Shown here piece after piece: positions 10,818 through 18,680 of a stretch of 64,000 nucleotides of DNA (positions within the stretch are counted from its first letter, which is position 1; every line of letters starts with the position of its first letter). The notes beneath the pieces were generated by a model that saw only the letters and a list, made by a program, of their open reading frames with translations, did no database searches and had not been told where the DNA came from. The stretch is from assembly GCA_048262455.1 (NCBI GenBank), contig JBLXFD010000012.1, forward strand, positions 47,103 to 111,102. Direction: 5' to 3'. Source of the stretch: Psychromarinibacter sp048262455. GTDB taxonomy: Bacteria > Pseudomonadota > Alphaproteobacteria > Rhodobacterales > Rhodobacteraceae. A program made the translations under genes and the position numbers.

Positions 10818-11045
10818 CGCCGCTCCTTCGTATCCGTTGTGGCGCGGGGCAGGGTGGCATGGCCCCCGCACCTTGGCAAGCCGGACGCCGGGGCAGCGCC
10901 CGCGCGCCGGGACGCACACGGGACCCGCCGGGCAGAGCGCCACGGCAATTCGCGCCCCGCTCCCTTGCAGCCCCTTCCGGGCGTCACTAAGACTCTGTTC
11001 ACACCTTGCCGGGTAGACCGGTGACCGAAGCGAGGCAGGCAGAGC

Positions 11046-11681
11046 ATGGACCCGATCGACCAGTACAAGAACTTCACGAGCAATCTCGTGCCGATGGTGG
11101 TCGAGCAGACCAGCCGGGGCGAACGCGCCTACGACATTTTCTCGCGCCTGCTGAAGGAGCGGATCATCTTCGTGCAGGGCCCGATCCACGACGGCATGTC
11201 GTCGCTGATCGTCGCGCAGCTGCTGTTCCTTGAATCGGAGAACCCGAAAAAGGAAATCTCGATGTACATCAACAGCCCGGGCGGGGTCGTGACCTCCGGG
11301 CTGTCGATCTACGACACCATGCAGTACGTGCGCCCGCCGGTCTCGACCCTGATCGTGGGGCAGGCGGCCTCGATGGGCTCGCTGCTGGCCTGTTCCGGCG
11401 CGCCGGGCATGCGCTTCGCGCTGCCCAACAGCCGCATCATGGTGCACCAGCCCTCGGGCGGCTACCAGGGCCAGGCCACCGACATCCTGATCCACGCCGA
11501 AGAGACCCAGAAGCTGAAGAAGCGCCTGAACGAGATCTACGCGAAACATTCCGGCCAGCCGGTCGAGGCGGTTGAAGCGGCGCTGGAGCGTGACCATTTC
11601 ATGTCGCCGGAGGAGGCGCTGGAATGGGGTCACCTGGACGAGATCGTCGAGAGCCGGGCGAAACCGGCCGAGGATGCGTAG
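11046..11681 (+). CDS. clpP: ATP-dependent Clp protease proteolytic subunit
   Basis: A 211-residue ClpP serine peptidase subunit. The catalytic triad is Ser109 ('GQAASMGS'), His134 ('MVHQPSGG') and Asp183 ('ERDHFMS'). It assembles into the tetradecameric barrel that degrades proteins fed by ClpX or ClpA in the cytoplasm. clpX follows 189 bases downstream on the same strand, the normal alphaproteobacterial order. An upstream TTGCAG (10965) and TAAGAC (10988), 17 bases apart, could form a weak promoter; no clear heat-shock consensus was seen. Confidence 0.98.
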   Translation: MDPIDQYKNFTSNLVPMVVEQTSRGERAYDIFSRLLKERIIFVQGPIHDGMSSLIVAQLLFLESENPKKEISMYINSPGGVVTSGLSIYDTMQYVRPPVSTLIVGQAASMGSLLACSGAPGMRFALPNSRIMVHQPSGGYQGQATDILIHAEETQKLKKRLNEIYAKHSGQPVEAVEAALERDHFMSPEEALEWGHLDEIVESRAKPAEDA

Positions 11682-11690
11682 CGCAGGCAA

Positions 11691-11710
11691 GAAGGGCCGT
11701 GCGGCCCTTC
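11691..11710 (+). other. Perfect inverted repeat after clpP
   Basis: GAAGGGCCG and its complement are separated by two bases, ten bases after the clpP stop. There is no T-run, so it is a hairpin that could stabilise the clpP 3' end or pause transcription rather than a proven terminator. Confidence 0.5.
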
Positions 11711-11763
11711 CGGGCCGGCGCGGTTTCGTGAACGCGGGGCGTCGCCCCGTGGGCAAATAGGCG

Positions 11764-11792
11764 TTGTACCCCCGGGGCCACTGTCCTAGGCT
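11764..11792 (+). promoter_or_regulatory. Candidate promoter for clpX
   Basis: TTGTAC (11764-11769) and TAGGCT (11787-11792) are separated by 17 bases, about 80 bases before the clpX start. The spacing is ideal for a vegetative promoter; the hexamers are only partial matches, so this is a suggestion. Confidence 0.3.
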
Positions 11793-11870
11793 TCACGGGA
11801 TGGCAACATTCAGGCAGCCGGATGCGGCACGAGACGGCGCGGCGGGGCCATCGGGCTTTGAGGTTTAGAC

Positions 11871-13142
11871 ATGGCGAATAATTCAGGCGGTGACAGCAAG
11901 AACACCCTCTACTGCTCCTTCTGCGGGAAGAGCCAGCACGAGGTGCGCAAGCTGATCGCAGGCCCGACCGTGTTCATCTGCGACGAATGCGTCGAGTTGT
12001 GCATGGACATCATCCGCGAAGAGACGAAGTCCTCGGCGCTGAAATCCTCCGACGGCGTGCCCACGCCGAAGGAGATCTGCGAGGTCCTCGACGACTACGT
12101 GATCGGCCAGATGCACGCCAAGCGGGTGCTCTCGGTCGCCGTGCACAACCACTACAAGCGCCTGAACCACGCCGGCAAGGCCGGCGGCGACATCGAGCTG
12201 GCGAAGTCCAACATCCTGCTGATCGGCCCCACCGGCTGCGGCAAGACGCTGCTGGCGCAGACGCTGGCGCGCATCCTCGACGTGCCCTTTACCATGGCAG
12301 ACGCCACCACGCTGACCGAGGCGGGCTATGTCGGCGAGGATGTCGAGAACATCATCCTGAAGCTGCTGCAGGCCAGCGAGTACAACGTCGAGCGGGCGCA
12401 GCGCGGCATCGTCTACATCGACGAGGTCGACAAGATCACCCGCAAGTCCGACAATCCCTCGATCACCCGCGACGTCAGCGGCGAGGGCGTGCAGCAGGCG
12501 CTGCTGAAGATCATGGAAGGCACCGTGGCCTCCGTGCCGCCGCAGGGCGGGCGCAAGCATCCGCAGCAGGAATTCCTGCAGGTGGACACGACCAACATCC
12601 TGTTCATCTGCGGCGGCGCCTTTGCCGGGCTGGAAAAGATCATCGCCCAGCGCGGGCGCGGCTCTGCCATGGGCTTCGGTGCCGACGTGAAGGACGAGGA
12701 AAGCCGCTCGGTGGGCGAGATGTTCTCCGTGCTGGAGCCGGAGGACCTGCTGAAGTTCGGCCTGATCCCCGAGTTCGTCGGTCGCCTGCCGGTTATCGCC
12801 ACGCTGGAGGACCTGGACGAGGAGGCGCTGGTCACGATCCTGACCGCGCCGAAGAACGCCCTGGTCAAGCAGTACCAGCGGCTGTTCGAGTTGGAGGATA
12901 CCCAGTTGACCTTTACCGACGACGCTCTGAAGGCGATCTCCAAGCGGGCGATTGAGCGGAAGACCGGCGCCCGGGGCCTGCGGTCGATCATGGAGGACAT
13001 CCTGCTGGACACGATGTTCGACCTGCCGGGTATGGACGGGGTCGAAGAAGTGGTGGTGAACGAGGAGGCCGTGACCTCCGACGCGGCGCCGCTGATGATC
13101 TACTCGGAGACCTCGAAGAAGGACAGCGCCAGCGCCGGCTGA
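11871..13142 (+). CDS. clpX: ATP-dependent Clp protease ATP-binding subunit ClpX
   Basis: A 423-residue AAA+ unfoldase that recognises substrates such as SsrA-tagged proteins and feeds them to ClpP. The N-terminal zinc domain has Cys15, Cys18, Cys37 and Cys40. Walker A GPTGCGKT lies at 119-126 and Walker B 'VYIDEVD' at 181-187. Pore and sensor regions ('GYVGEDVEN', 'GARGLRSIMED') are intact and the length is standard. It is separated from clpP by a hairpin and a possible promoter, so it may be transcribed both with and without clpP. Confidence 0.98.
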   Translation: MANNSGGDSKNTLYCSFCGKSQHEVRKLIAGPTVFICDECVELCMDIIREETKSSALKSSDGVPTPKEICEVLDDYVIGQMHAKRVLSVAVHNHYKRLNHAGKAGGDIELAKSNILLIGPTGCGKTLLAQTLARILDVPFTMADATTLTEAGYVGEDVENIILKLLQASEYNVERAQRGIVYIDEVDKITRKSDNPSITRDVSGEGVQQALLKIMEGTVASVPPQGGRKHPQQEFLQVDTTNILFICGGAFAGLEKIIAQRGRGSAMGFGADVKDEESRSVGEMFSVLEPEDLLKFGLIPEFVGRLPVIATLEDLDEEALVTILTAPKNALVKQYQRLFELEDTQLTFTDDALKAISKRAIERKTGARGLRSIMEDILLDTMFDLPGMDGVEEVVVNEEAVTSDAAPLMIYSETSKKDSASAG

Positions 13143-13168
13143 GGCGGGCGCGGGTCGGGTTGTGCGGG

Positions 13169-13383
13169 GGCGGGGTAAACCCCGCCCTACTTCTTATGGC
13201 GAAGTATGCGCTGATGCGCCCCGGACAAGCCGAAGGCGCGGGGCGAGCGCCTGCCCGTCCCGGCGGGCTGGCGCCGTGTCGTCCGCAGGGCGACGCTAAT
13301 TCAGTGCGCGGATTCGGCGAAGATAAAGCGACCATGCCGTAGGTTGGAGGCGCCATCGCACGGGCAGGCTTGCGTTGCGCCAT
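13169..13383 (-). repeat. Dispersed intergenic repeat, copy 5 (first of a tandem triplet)
   Basis: It begins with GGCGGGGT-AA-ACCCCGCC (13169-13186). Reverse-complement landmarks of copies 3 and 4 follow: 'AGCGCCTGCCCGTCCCGG', 'GATAAAGCG' and 'GGCGCCATCGCACGGGCAGG'. The next unit starts 215 bases on. Confidence 0.85.
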
Positions 13384-13597
13384 GGCGGGGTGAACCCCGC
13401 CCTACCTCTCCTTATGTACGAGGCGCTGATGCGCCCCGAGCAAGCCGAAGGCGCGGGGCGAGCGCCTGCCCGTCCCGGCGGGCTGGCGCTGTGTCATCCT
13501 CGTGCAACGTTCATTCTGCGCGCGGGTGTGGCTGCGATAAAGTGCCCATGCCAGCCGTCGGCAGCGCCATCCCACGGGCAGGCTGGCGTTGCGCCGT
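13384..13597 (-). repeat. Dispersed intergenic repeat, copy 6 (second of triplet)
   Basis: Opens with GGCGGGGT-GA-ACCCCGCC (13384-13401) and repeats the order of copy 5 with few differences over 214 bases. Confidence 0.85.
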
Positions 13598-13810
13598 GGC
13601 GGGGTGAACCCCGCCCTATTTTTACATACGAACGACGCGCTGATGCGCCCCGGACAAGCCGAAGGCGCTGGGCGAGCGCCTGCCCGTTCCGGCGGGCTGG
13701 CGCTGTGTCACCCGCAGGGAAAGGCTCATTCTTAGCGCGGACTTGGCTGGGATTAAGCGCCCAAGCCAGAGGGAGGCAGCGCCACCCCACGGGGAGGCTC
13801 ACGTCGCGCA
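13598..13810 (-). repeat. Dispersed intergenic repeat, copy 7 (third of triplet)
   Basis: Opens with the same palindrome (13598-13615). It is followed at 13811 by a decayed palindrome ('GGCCGGGCGAACCC'), the start of a fourth unit that is not continued. The whole stretch 13143-13921 contains no credible gene. Confidence 0.82.
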
Positions 13811-13921
13811 ATGGCCGGGCGAACCCACACCACAGCCCCCAGAACACAGCCTCCGCCCACCCCCACTGGACCTGCGCCGCCACTTGCGCCATATGGGGGA
13901 CGACGAAGACCGGAGGGATCC

Positions 13922-14305
13922 ATGGGCCTATTCAACACGCTGCTGCGCGCCGCGACCTGGTGGAACGGGCAGACGCTGAACACCCAGTTCTGGACCTGGC
14001 GCAAGGGCGTCAAGGTGGGCGAGGACGAGGCCGGGAACCTGTTCTACACCACCCGCGACGGCAAGCGGCGCTGGGTGATCTTCAACGGCGAGGCCGAGGC
14101 GAGCCGGGTCAGCCCCGACTGGCACGGCTGGCTGCACCACACCTTCGACGAACTGCCCAGCGAGCGGCCGTTGCCGAAGAAGCCCTGGGGCAAGCCGCAC
14201 GTGGAGAACCTGACCGGCACGCCCATGGCCTACGCACCGCCGGGCTCGATCCGCCGGCCCGATCCTGTGGAGCGGAAGGACTACGAGCCCTGGACGCCGC
14301 AGTAG
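13922..14305 (+). CDS. NADH:ubiquinone oxidoreductase subunit NDUFA12 homologue
   Basis: A 127-residue homologue of the 17.2-kDa accessory subunit of respiratory complex I, a peripheral-arm protein kept in alphaproteobacteria and mitochondria. Seen: an aromatic-rich start 'LFNTLLRAATWWNGQTLNTQFWT' (residues 3-25), 'VGEDEAGNLFYTTRDGKRRWVIFNG', and 'ASRVSPDWHGWLHHTFDELP', the family core. The ATG at 13922 has GGAGGG just upstream; the frame is open further up but runs into repeat DNA. In Rhodobacterales this gene is normally beside mlaD-like and DUF2155 genes, as here. Confidence 0.93.
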   Translation: MGLFNTLLRAATWWNGQTLNTQFWTWRKGVKVGEDEAGNLFYTTRDGKRRWVIFNGEAEASRVSPDWHGWLHHTFDELPSERPLPKKPWGKPHVENLTGTPMAYAPPGSIRRPDPVERKDYEPWTPQ

Positions 14306-14306
14306 G

Positions 14307-14849
14307 TCAGGCGCGCTCGAACAGGCCCGGGTAATCCGTCAGCAGCCCGGCCTCGTCGGTCGATAGCAATGCCTCGAAATCCCTGTCCGCGGACTGGTAG
14401 CGGAAGCGGCCGGGGCGCAGGCGGGTGTAGATCTGGCCGTCGCGGCGCGGCACCATGGTCTCCATCGGAATATAGACCATGTCGAACCGTTCCGGCCGCT
14501 CGTCGCACCAGGCGATCCGGTTGATCGGCAGGCTGTTGGTGAAGGCCGAGCCCGACAGGTCCAAGTCCAGGCAACCCTCGAGGTCCGGTAAAGCCGCACC
14601 CGCCGTATCGCTCCAGCCCCCCGCGCCGTCGTGGACCAGCTCCACCCCGGCGCCATCGGTGCGGTGTACCTGCAACCGGCGCACCATCCACTGGGGGTCC
14701 AGCCGCAGCTCGTAATGCGCACCGAACCCTTCGCCGTCGGCGCCGCCGATCAGCACCCCGGTGGCGCGGATGCCGCTGACATCCTCGCGCAGCGTCAGAT
14801 GCTCAGCGCCCGTGCCCTCTGCCGCGCGCCAGCGGAAACTCTCGTGCAT
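14307..14849 (-). CDS. Putative glycolipid-binding domain protein (DUF1089 type)
   Basis: A 180-residue protein resembling the putative glycolipid-binding family (PF06475). It has 'FRWRAAEGTGAEHLTLRED' at the N-terminus, 'YELRLDPQWMVRRLQVH', 'LPDLEGCLDLDLSGSAFTNSLPI' (the conserved GC-D-D-L-F-T-N-LPI stretch) and late 'RFRYQS'. The function is not established. The start at 14849 follows GGGAGG. It is convergent with the NDUFA12 gene with one base between the stops and sits inside an otherwise plus-strand conserved block, which suggests a local insertion. Confidence 0.72.
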   Translation of the reverse strand: MHESFRWRAAEGTGAEHLTLREDVSGIRATGVLIGGADGEGFGAHYELRLDPQWMVRRLQVHRTDGAGVELVHDGAGGWSDTAGAALPDLEGCLDLDLSGSAFTNSLPINRIAWCDERPERFDMVYIPMETMVPRRDGQIYTRLRPGRFRYQSADRDFEALLSTDEAGLLTDYPGLFERA

Positions 14850-14988
14850 CGCGTCCTCCCGGTCCGGCGGAATTCGGCCACAGGTAGGCCGCGCGCCGGG
14901 GGCGGCAAGGATCGGCGCGGGGCGCAGGCTGGACCTCGGACGGGGCTTCGGCCATACCTGCCGCCGAGTGACAAAGCGGGGACGGGCC

Positions 14989-15450
14989 ATGACGGAACGT
15001 GCGACAGAGGTACTGGTGGGCGGCGCGGTGCTGGCGGTGGCGGCGGGCTTTCTGCTGTATGCCGGGCAGGTGGCCGGGCTGGCGGGGGGCGCCGGCGGCA
15101 AGGTGAACTACTTCGCCAGCTTCCGCTCCATCGAAGGAGTGTCCACGGGCACCGACGTGCGGCTGGCCGGGGTCAAGGTGGGCACCGTGACCGAGGTGGC
15201 GCTGGACCCGCAGACCTATACCGCCCGCACCGTCCTGTCGGTGGACGAGGGGCTGCTGCTGCCCGAGGACACGCTGGCCTCCATCGCCTCCGAAGGCCTG
15301 CTGGGCGGCAACTACGTCGAGCTGGTGCCGGGCGGTATGCCTGACAACTACGCCCCCGGCGACGAGATCCGCGACACCCAGTCGGCGGTCAGCCTCATCA
15401 CCCTGTTGCTGAAGTTCGTTTCGGGCGGCGGCGAGGAGGCGGCGCAGTGA
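14989..15450 (+). CDS. MlaD family protein (MCE domain), outer-membrane lipid asymmetry
   Basis: A 153-residue protein with one N-terminal transmembrane helix (about 9-31) and a single MCE domain: 'YFASFRSIEGVSTGTDVRLAGVKVGTVTEVALD' followed by 'EGLLGGNYVELVPGG'. MlaD-type proteins form hexameric rings that pass phospholipids between the membranes. No mlaE, mlaF or mlaC is adjacent, as is usual for this locus in the order. The GTG of the next gene overlaps its TGA by four bases. Confidence 0.92.
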   Translation: MTERATEVLVGGAVLAVAAGFLLYAGQVAGLAGGAGGKVNYFASFRSIEGVSTGTDVRLAGVKVGTVTEVALDPQTYTARTVLSVDEGLLLPEDTLASIASEGLLGGNYVELVPGGMPDNYAPGDEIRDTQSAVSLITLLLKFVSGGGEEAAQ

Positions 15451-15980
15451 TCCGGCTGCTGCTTTCGCTGGCGCTTCTGGCGGGGCCGGCGGCGGCGCAG
15501 CAGCCCGGCTCTGTCCTGATCGTGCCGCCGGAGCAGGACGGCACCATCCTGCCGGAGGTCCTGCCGGACGAGGACACCTCGATCGAGGACCTGCCGCCGG
15601 GCAACGACGGAACGCTGCTGGCGCCGGATCTCGACCTGAACTTCGTGCCCGACGGCAGCATCATCGAAGAGGCGCCGCCGGTGGCCGTCACTTCCCCCGG
15701 CGCGCTGCTGCGCGGCCTCGACAAGCTGACCGGCGAGACCACCGACCTCGACATGTGGAACGGCGACAGCACGGGCTTCGGCAAGCTGCAGGTCACGCTG
15801 GCCGAGTGCCGCTTTCCCGAGGGCAACCCGGCGGGCGACGCCTATGCTCACGTGGTGATCCGCCGCGAGGCGCAGGACGAGCCGCTGTTCGACGGCTGGA
15901 TGATCGCCTCGTCTCCGGCCCTCAACGCGCTGGACCACCCGCGCTACGACGTCTGGGTCCTGCGCTGCAAGAGCGTCTGA
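15447..15980 (+). CDS. DUF2155 domain-containing exported protein
   Basis: A 177-residue protein that starts at GTG, overlapping the mlaD-like stop. A signal peptide is visible ('LLLSLALLAGPAAAQQ'). Residues 25-85 are acidic and proline-rich. The DUF2155 domain fills the C-terminus: 'GFGKLQVTLAECRFPEG', 'FDGWMIASSPALNALDHPRYDVWVLRC', with two cysteines (likely a disulfide). The function is unknown; synteny with ndufA12 and mlaD is conserved. Its last 37 bases overlap the end of aat on the other strand. Confidence 0.88.
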   Translation: MIRLLLSLALLAGPAAAQQPGSVLIVPPEQDGTILPEVLPDEDTSIEDLPPGNDGTLLAPDLDLNFVPDGSIIEEAPPVAVTSPGALLRGLDKLTGETTDLDMWNGDSTGFGKLQVTLAECRFPEGNPAGDAYAHVVIRREAQDEPLFDGWMIASSPALNALDHPRYDVWVLRCKSV

Positions 15981-16600
15981 GGCTCGGGCGGGCGCGGGTG
16001 GCGGTGCCAGTCGGCATCCGCCCGAATCGCCGCCTTCAGCTGCCGGTGATACGCGGCGCGGGAGATTTCCACCGCCCCCATGCGCGCCAGGTGCGGCGTG
16101 ATGAACTGCGTGTCGAACAAGGTGAAGCCGCAGCGCGACAGGTGCGCGGCCAGGTGGACCAGCGCCAGCTTTGACGCGTCGGTGCGGCGCGAGAACATGG
16201 ATTCGCCGAAGAAGGCGCCGCCCAGCGTGACGCCGTAGATCCCGCCTGCCAGCGCGCCGTCCATCATGATCTCGATGGAATGGGCGTGGCCGCGCCGGTG
16301 CAGCGCCATGTAGAGCGAGAAGATCTCGGGGTTGATCCAGGTTTCGGGCCGGTTGGCGCAGCCGCGCAGCACCTCCTCGAAATCGGCGTCCAGCGTCACC
16401 TCATACCCCGCGCGGCGGATCCGGCGGGCCAGAGAGTGCGAGACGTGGACCCCCTCCAGCGGCAGCACGCCGCGCCGCCTGGGGTCGAGCCAGAAGATTT
16501 CCTCGGCCTCGGCGTGTTCGGCCATCGGGAAGATCCCGGCGGCGTAGGCGCGCAGCAGCAGGTCGGGGGTCAATTTTGGGCTCGGGCTGCTGTCGGGCAT
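15944..16600 (-). CDS. aat: Leucyl/phenylalanyl-tRNA--protein transferase
   Basis: Aat adds Leu or Phe to the N-terminus of proteins starting with Lys or Arg, marking them for ClpS/ClpAP (N-end rule). Conserved segments: 'LLRAYAAGIFPMAE', 'FWLDPRRRGVLPLEGVHVSHSLAR', 'TWINPEIFSLYMALHRRGHAHSIE', 'GGIYGVTLGGAFFGESMFSR', 'TLFDTQFITPHLARMGAVEISR'. I chose the ATG at 16600 (218 residues); an in-frame ATG 39 bases further up is possible, and neither has a strong ribosome site. The 3' end overlaps the DUF2155 gene by 37 bases, tail to tail. Confidence 0.95.
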   Translation of the reverse strand: MPDSSPSPKLTPDLLLRAYAAGIFPMAEHAEAEEIFWLDPRRRGVLPLEGVHVSHSLARRIRRAGYEVTLDADFEEVLRGCANRPETWINPEIFSLYMALHRRGHAHSIEIMMDGALAGGIYGVTLGGAFFGESMFSRRTDASKLALVHLAAHLSRCGFTLFDTQFITPHLARMGAVEISRAAYHRQLKAAIRADADWHRHPRPPEPQTLLQRRTQTS

Positions 16601-16664
16601 GGCGGCGGGGGTCCAGCGCGGGGCGGGGACGGGCGGCACCGGGGACCGGGCCGCCCGCGTTCCG

Positions 16665-18011
16665 TCAGCCGAGGTTCTCGGCCAGCCACTTCTCCAGCCA
16701 GTGGATGGTATAGTCGCCGCGCTGCACCGCCGGGTCCGCCAGCAGCGCGTGGAACAGCGGCACCGTGGTGTCGATGCCGTCCACGATCAGCTCTCCCAGC
16801 GCCCGGTTCAGCCGCGCCAGCGCCTCGGGCCGGTCGCGGCCGTGAACGATGAGCTTGCCGATCAGGCTGTCGTAGTAGGGCGGGATCCGGTAGCCGTCGT
16901 ACAGCGCCGAATCCATCCGCACCCCCAGCCCGCCCGGGGCGTGATACTGGGTGATGCGCCCCGGCGAGGGGGCGAAGTTCGGCAGTTTCTCGGCGTTGAT
17001 CCGCACCTCGATGGCATGGCCGTTGACCACCAGGTCCTCCTGCCGGATCGACAGCGGCAGGCCGGCGGCGACGCGGATCTGCTCGCGCACCAGGTCGACG
17101 CCGAAGACGGCCTCTGTCACCGGGTGTTCCACCTGCAGGCGGGTGTTCATCTCGATGAAGTAGAACTCGCCGTCCTCGTAGAGGAACTCGATCGTGCCGG
17201 CGCCGGAATAGCCGATTTCGGCCACCGCCTGGGCGCAGGTGCGGCCGATGCGGTCGCGGGTTTCGGCGTCGATCGCGGGGCCGGGGGCCTCCTCGAAGAC
17301 CTTCTGGTGGCGCCGCTGCAGCGAACAGTCCCGCTCGCCCAAGTGGACCGCGCCGCCCTTGCCGTCGCCGAAGACCTGGATCTCGATGTGGCGCGGGTTG
17401 CCGAGGTACTTCTCGATATACACCTCGTCGTTGCCGAAGGCGGCCTTGGCCTCGGACCGGGCGGTGCGGAAGGCGTGCTCCATCTCCGCCTCGTTGCGCG
17501 CCAGCTTCATGCCGCGCCCGCCGCCGCCGGCGGTGGCCTTGACGATGACCGGGTAGCCGAAGGCCTCGCCCGTGGCCTTGGCCGCGGCGACATCGGGCAC
17601 CCCGCCCTCGGAGCCGGGAACGCAGGGCACGCCCAGCTTCCGCATGGTGTCCTTGGCGGTGATCTTGTCGCCCATCAGGCGGATATGCTCGGCGCTGGGG
17701 CCGATGAAGGTGATCTCGTGATCCTCGACCACCTGCACGAAGGCCGCGTTCTCCGACAGGAAGCCGTAGCCGGGGTGGATCGCCTGCGCGCCCGAGATCT
17801 CGCAGGCGGCGATGATCGACGGGATCGACAGGTAGCTGTGCGTGGCCGAGGGCGGGCCGATGCAGATGGCCTCGTCCGCCATGCGCACGTGCATCGCGTC
17901 GCTGTCGGCGGTGGAGTGCACCGCAACCGAGGCGATGCCCATCTCGCGGCAGGCGCGGACCACGCGCAGGGCGATCTCGCCCCGGTTCGCGATCAGGATC
18001 TTGTCGAACAT
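16665..18011 (-). CDS. accC: Acetyl-CoA carboxylase biotin carboxylase subunit
   Basis: A 448-residue ATP-grasp enzyme that carboxylates biotin on AccB with bicarbonate and ATP, the first half of malonyl-CoA synthesis. Seen: 'KILIANRGEIALRVVRACREMG' region, glycine-rich ATP loop 'KATAGGGGRGMK', 'GERDCSLQRRHQKV', 'EFLYEDGEFYFIEMNTRLQVEHPVTE' (metal and catalytic glutamates) and 'HAIEVRINAE'. The length matches the family exactly. accB lies four bases upstream on the same strand. Confidence 0.98.
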   Translation of the reverse strand: MFDKILIANRGEIALRVVRACREMGIASVAVHSTADSDAMHVRMADEAICIGPPSATHSYLSIPSIIAACEISGAQAIHPGYGFLSENAAFVQVVEDHEITFIGPSAEHIRLMGDKITAKDTMRKLGVPCVPGSEGGVPDVAAAKATGEAFGYPVIVKATAGGGGRGMKLARNEAEMEHAFRTARSEAKAAFGNDEVYIEKYLGNPRHIEIQVFGDGKGGAVHLGERDCSLQRRHQKVFEEAPGPAIDAETRDRIGRTCAQAVAEIGYSGAGTIEFLYEDGEFYFIEMNTRLQVEHPVTEAVFGVDLVREQIRVAAGLPLSIRQEDLVVNGHAIEVRINAEKLPNFAPSPGRITQYHAPGGLGVRMDSALYDGYRIPPYYDSLIGKLIVHGRDRPEALARLNRALGELIVDGIDTTVPLFHALLADPAVQRGDYTIHWLEKWLAENLG

Positions 18012-18015
18012 GCGC

Positions 18016-18513
18016 TTATTCCACGACCATCAGCGGCGCGCCGTACTCGACGGGCGAGCCATCCTCGACGAGGATGCGCGTCACCTTGCCCGAGCGGGTG
18101 GCCGGGATCTGGTTCATGGTCTTCATCGCCTCGACGATCAGCAGGGTCTGGCCCTCCTTCACCGTGTCGCCGACCTTCACGTAGGCCTCGGCGCCGGGTT
18201 CGGGCGACAGGTAGACCGTACCGACCATGGGCGAGTTCACCACGCCGGGCAGGTCCGACGGGTCATCGCTGGCAGCGGCCGGGGCCGCGTCGCCGGCGGG
18301 CCGGGACGGCGCGGCCGAAGTGGCCGGCGCGGCGGGGGCCGCGGGCGCGGCCATGGGGGCCGGCGCGGTGCGGGCGACGCGGCTGAGCCGCAGCGTCAGC
18401 TTGCCGGCGTCCTTGCTGCCGCGCTCGACCTCCAGCTCTGCAAGGTCGTTCTTTTTCAGGATCTCGGCCATCGCCTGAACAAAGGCCACGTCATTGTCGC
18501 TCTGGTTCGCCAT
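18016..18513 (-). CDS. accB: Acetyl-CoA carboxylase biotin carboxyl carrier protein
   Basis: A 165-residue BCCP. The C-terminal biotinyl domain has 'VEAMKTMN' with the biotinylated Lys131. The Pro/Ala-rich linker (about 49-88) is the usual flexible tether; the N-terminal helix part ('VQAMAEILKKNDLAELEVERG') binds AccC. The ATG at 18513 is preferred over an in-frame upstream Met because it gives the normal 'MANQSDND' start. It is transcribed just ahead of accC. Confidence 0.97.
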   Translation of the reverse strand: MANQSDNDVAFVQAMAEILKKNDLAELEVERGSKDAGKLTLRLSRVARTAPAPMAAPAAPAAPATSAAPSRPAGDAAPAAASDDPSDLPGVVNSPMVGTVYLSPEPGAEAYVKVGDTVKEGQTLLIVEAMKTMNQIPATRSGKVTRILVEDGSPVEYGAPLMVVE

Positions 18514-18633
18514 CTTGGTTCCTCGCGCCCCTTGTTTCCGGGAGCCGCGGTGCCGGGGCACCGCGGGCGTGGGCCGCTTATACGTCAGGCGAATCCGACA
18601 GAAAAGCGGTTAGGTGCGCGGGCTTGCCGCGGC

Positions 18634-18667
18634 CCCGGCGCCCCGCCCGCGCGGGGGGGGCGCCGGG
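18634..18667 (-). other. Strong inverted repeat between TRAP operon and accB
   Basis: Eleven perfect GC pairs (18634-18644 with 18657-18667) with a 12-base loop, 14 bases past the dctM stop. No T-run, so termination is plausible but not shown. Confidence 0.55.
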
Positions 18668-18680
18668 CAAGGCCCGGGCG

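Noticed and set aside
10950..11045. Heat-shock sigma-32 promoter before clpP
   Set aside because: CTTGCA is present at 10964, but no matching CCCAT-type -10 follows at the right spacing, so the claim was not made.
13143..13921. Tandem repeats considered as a CRISPR array or coding region
   Set aside because: The units are about 214 bases and repeat as a whole, without short repeats and unique spacers; open frames across them follow the repeat period and encode nothing recognisable.
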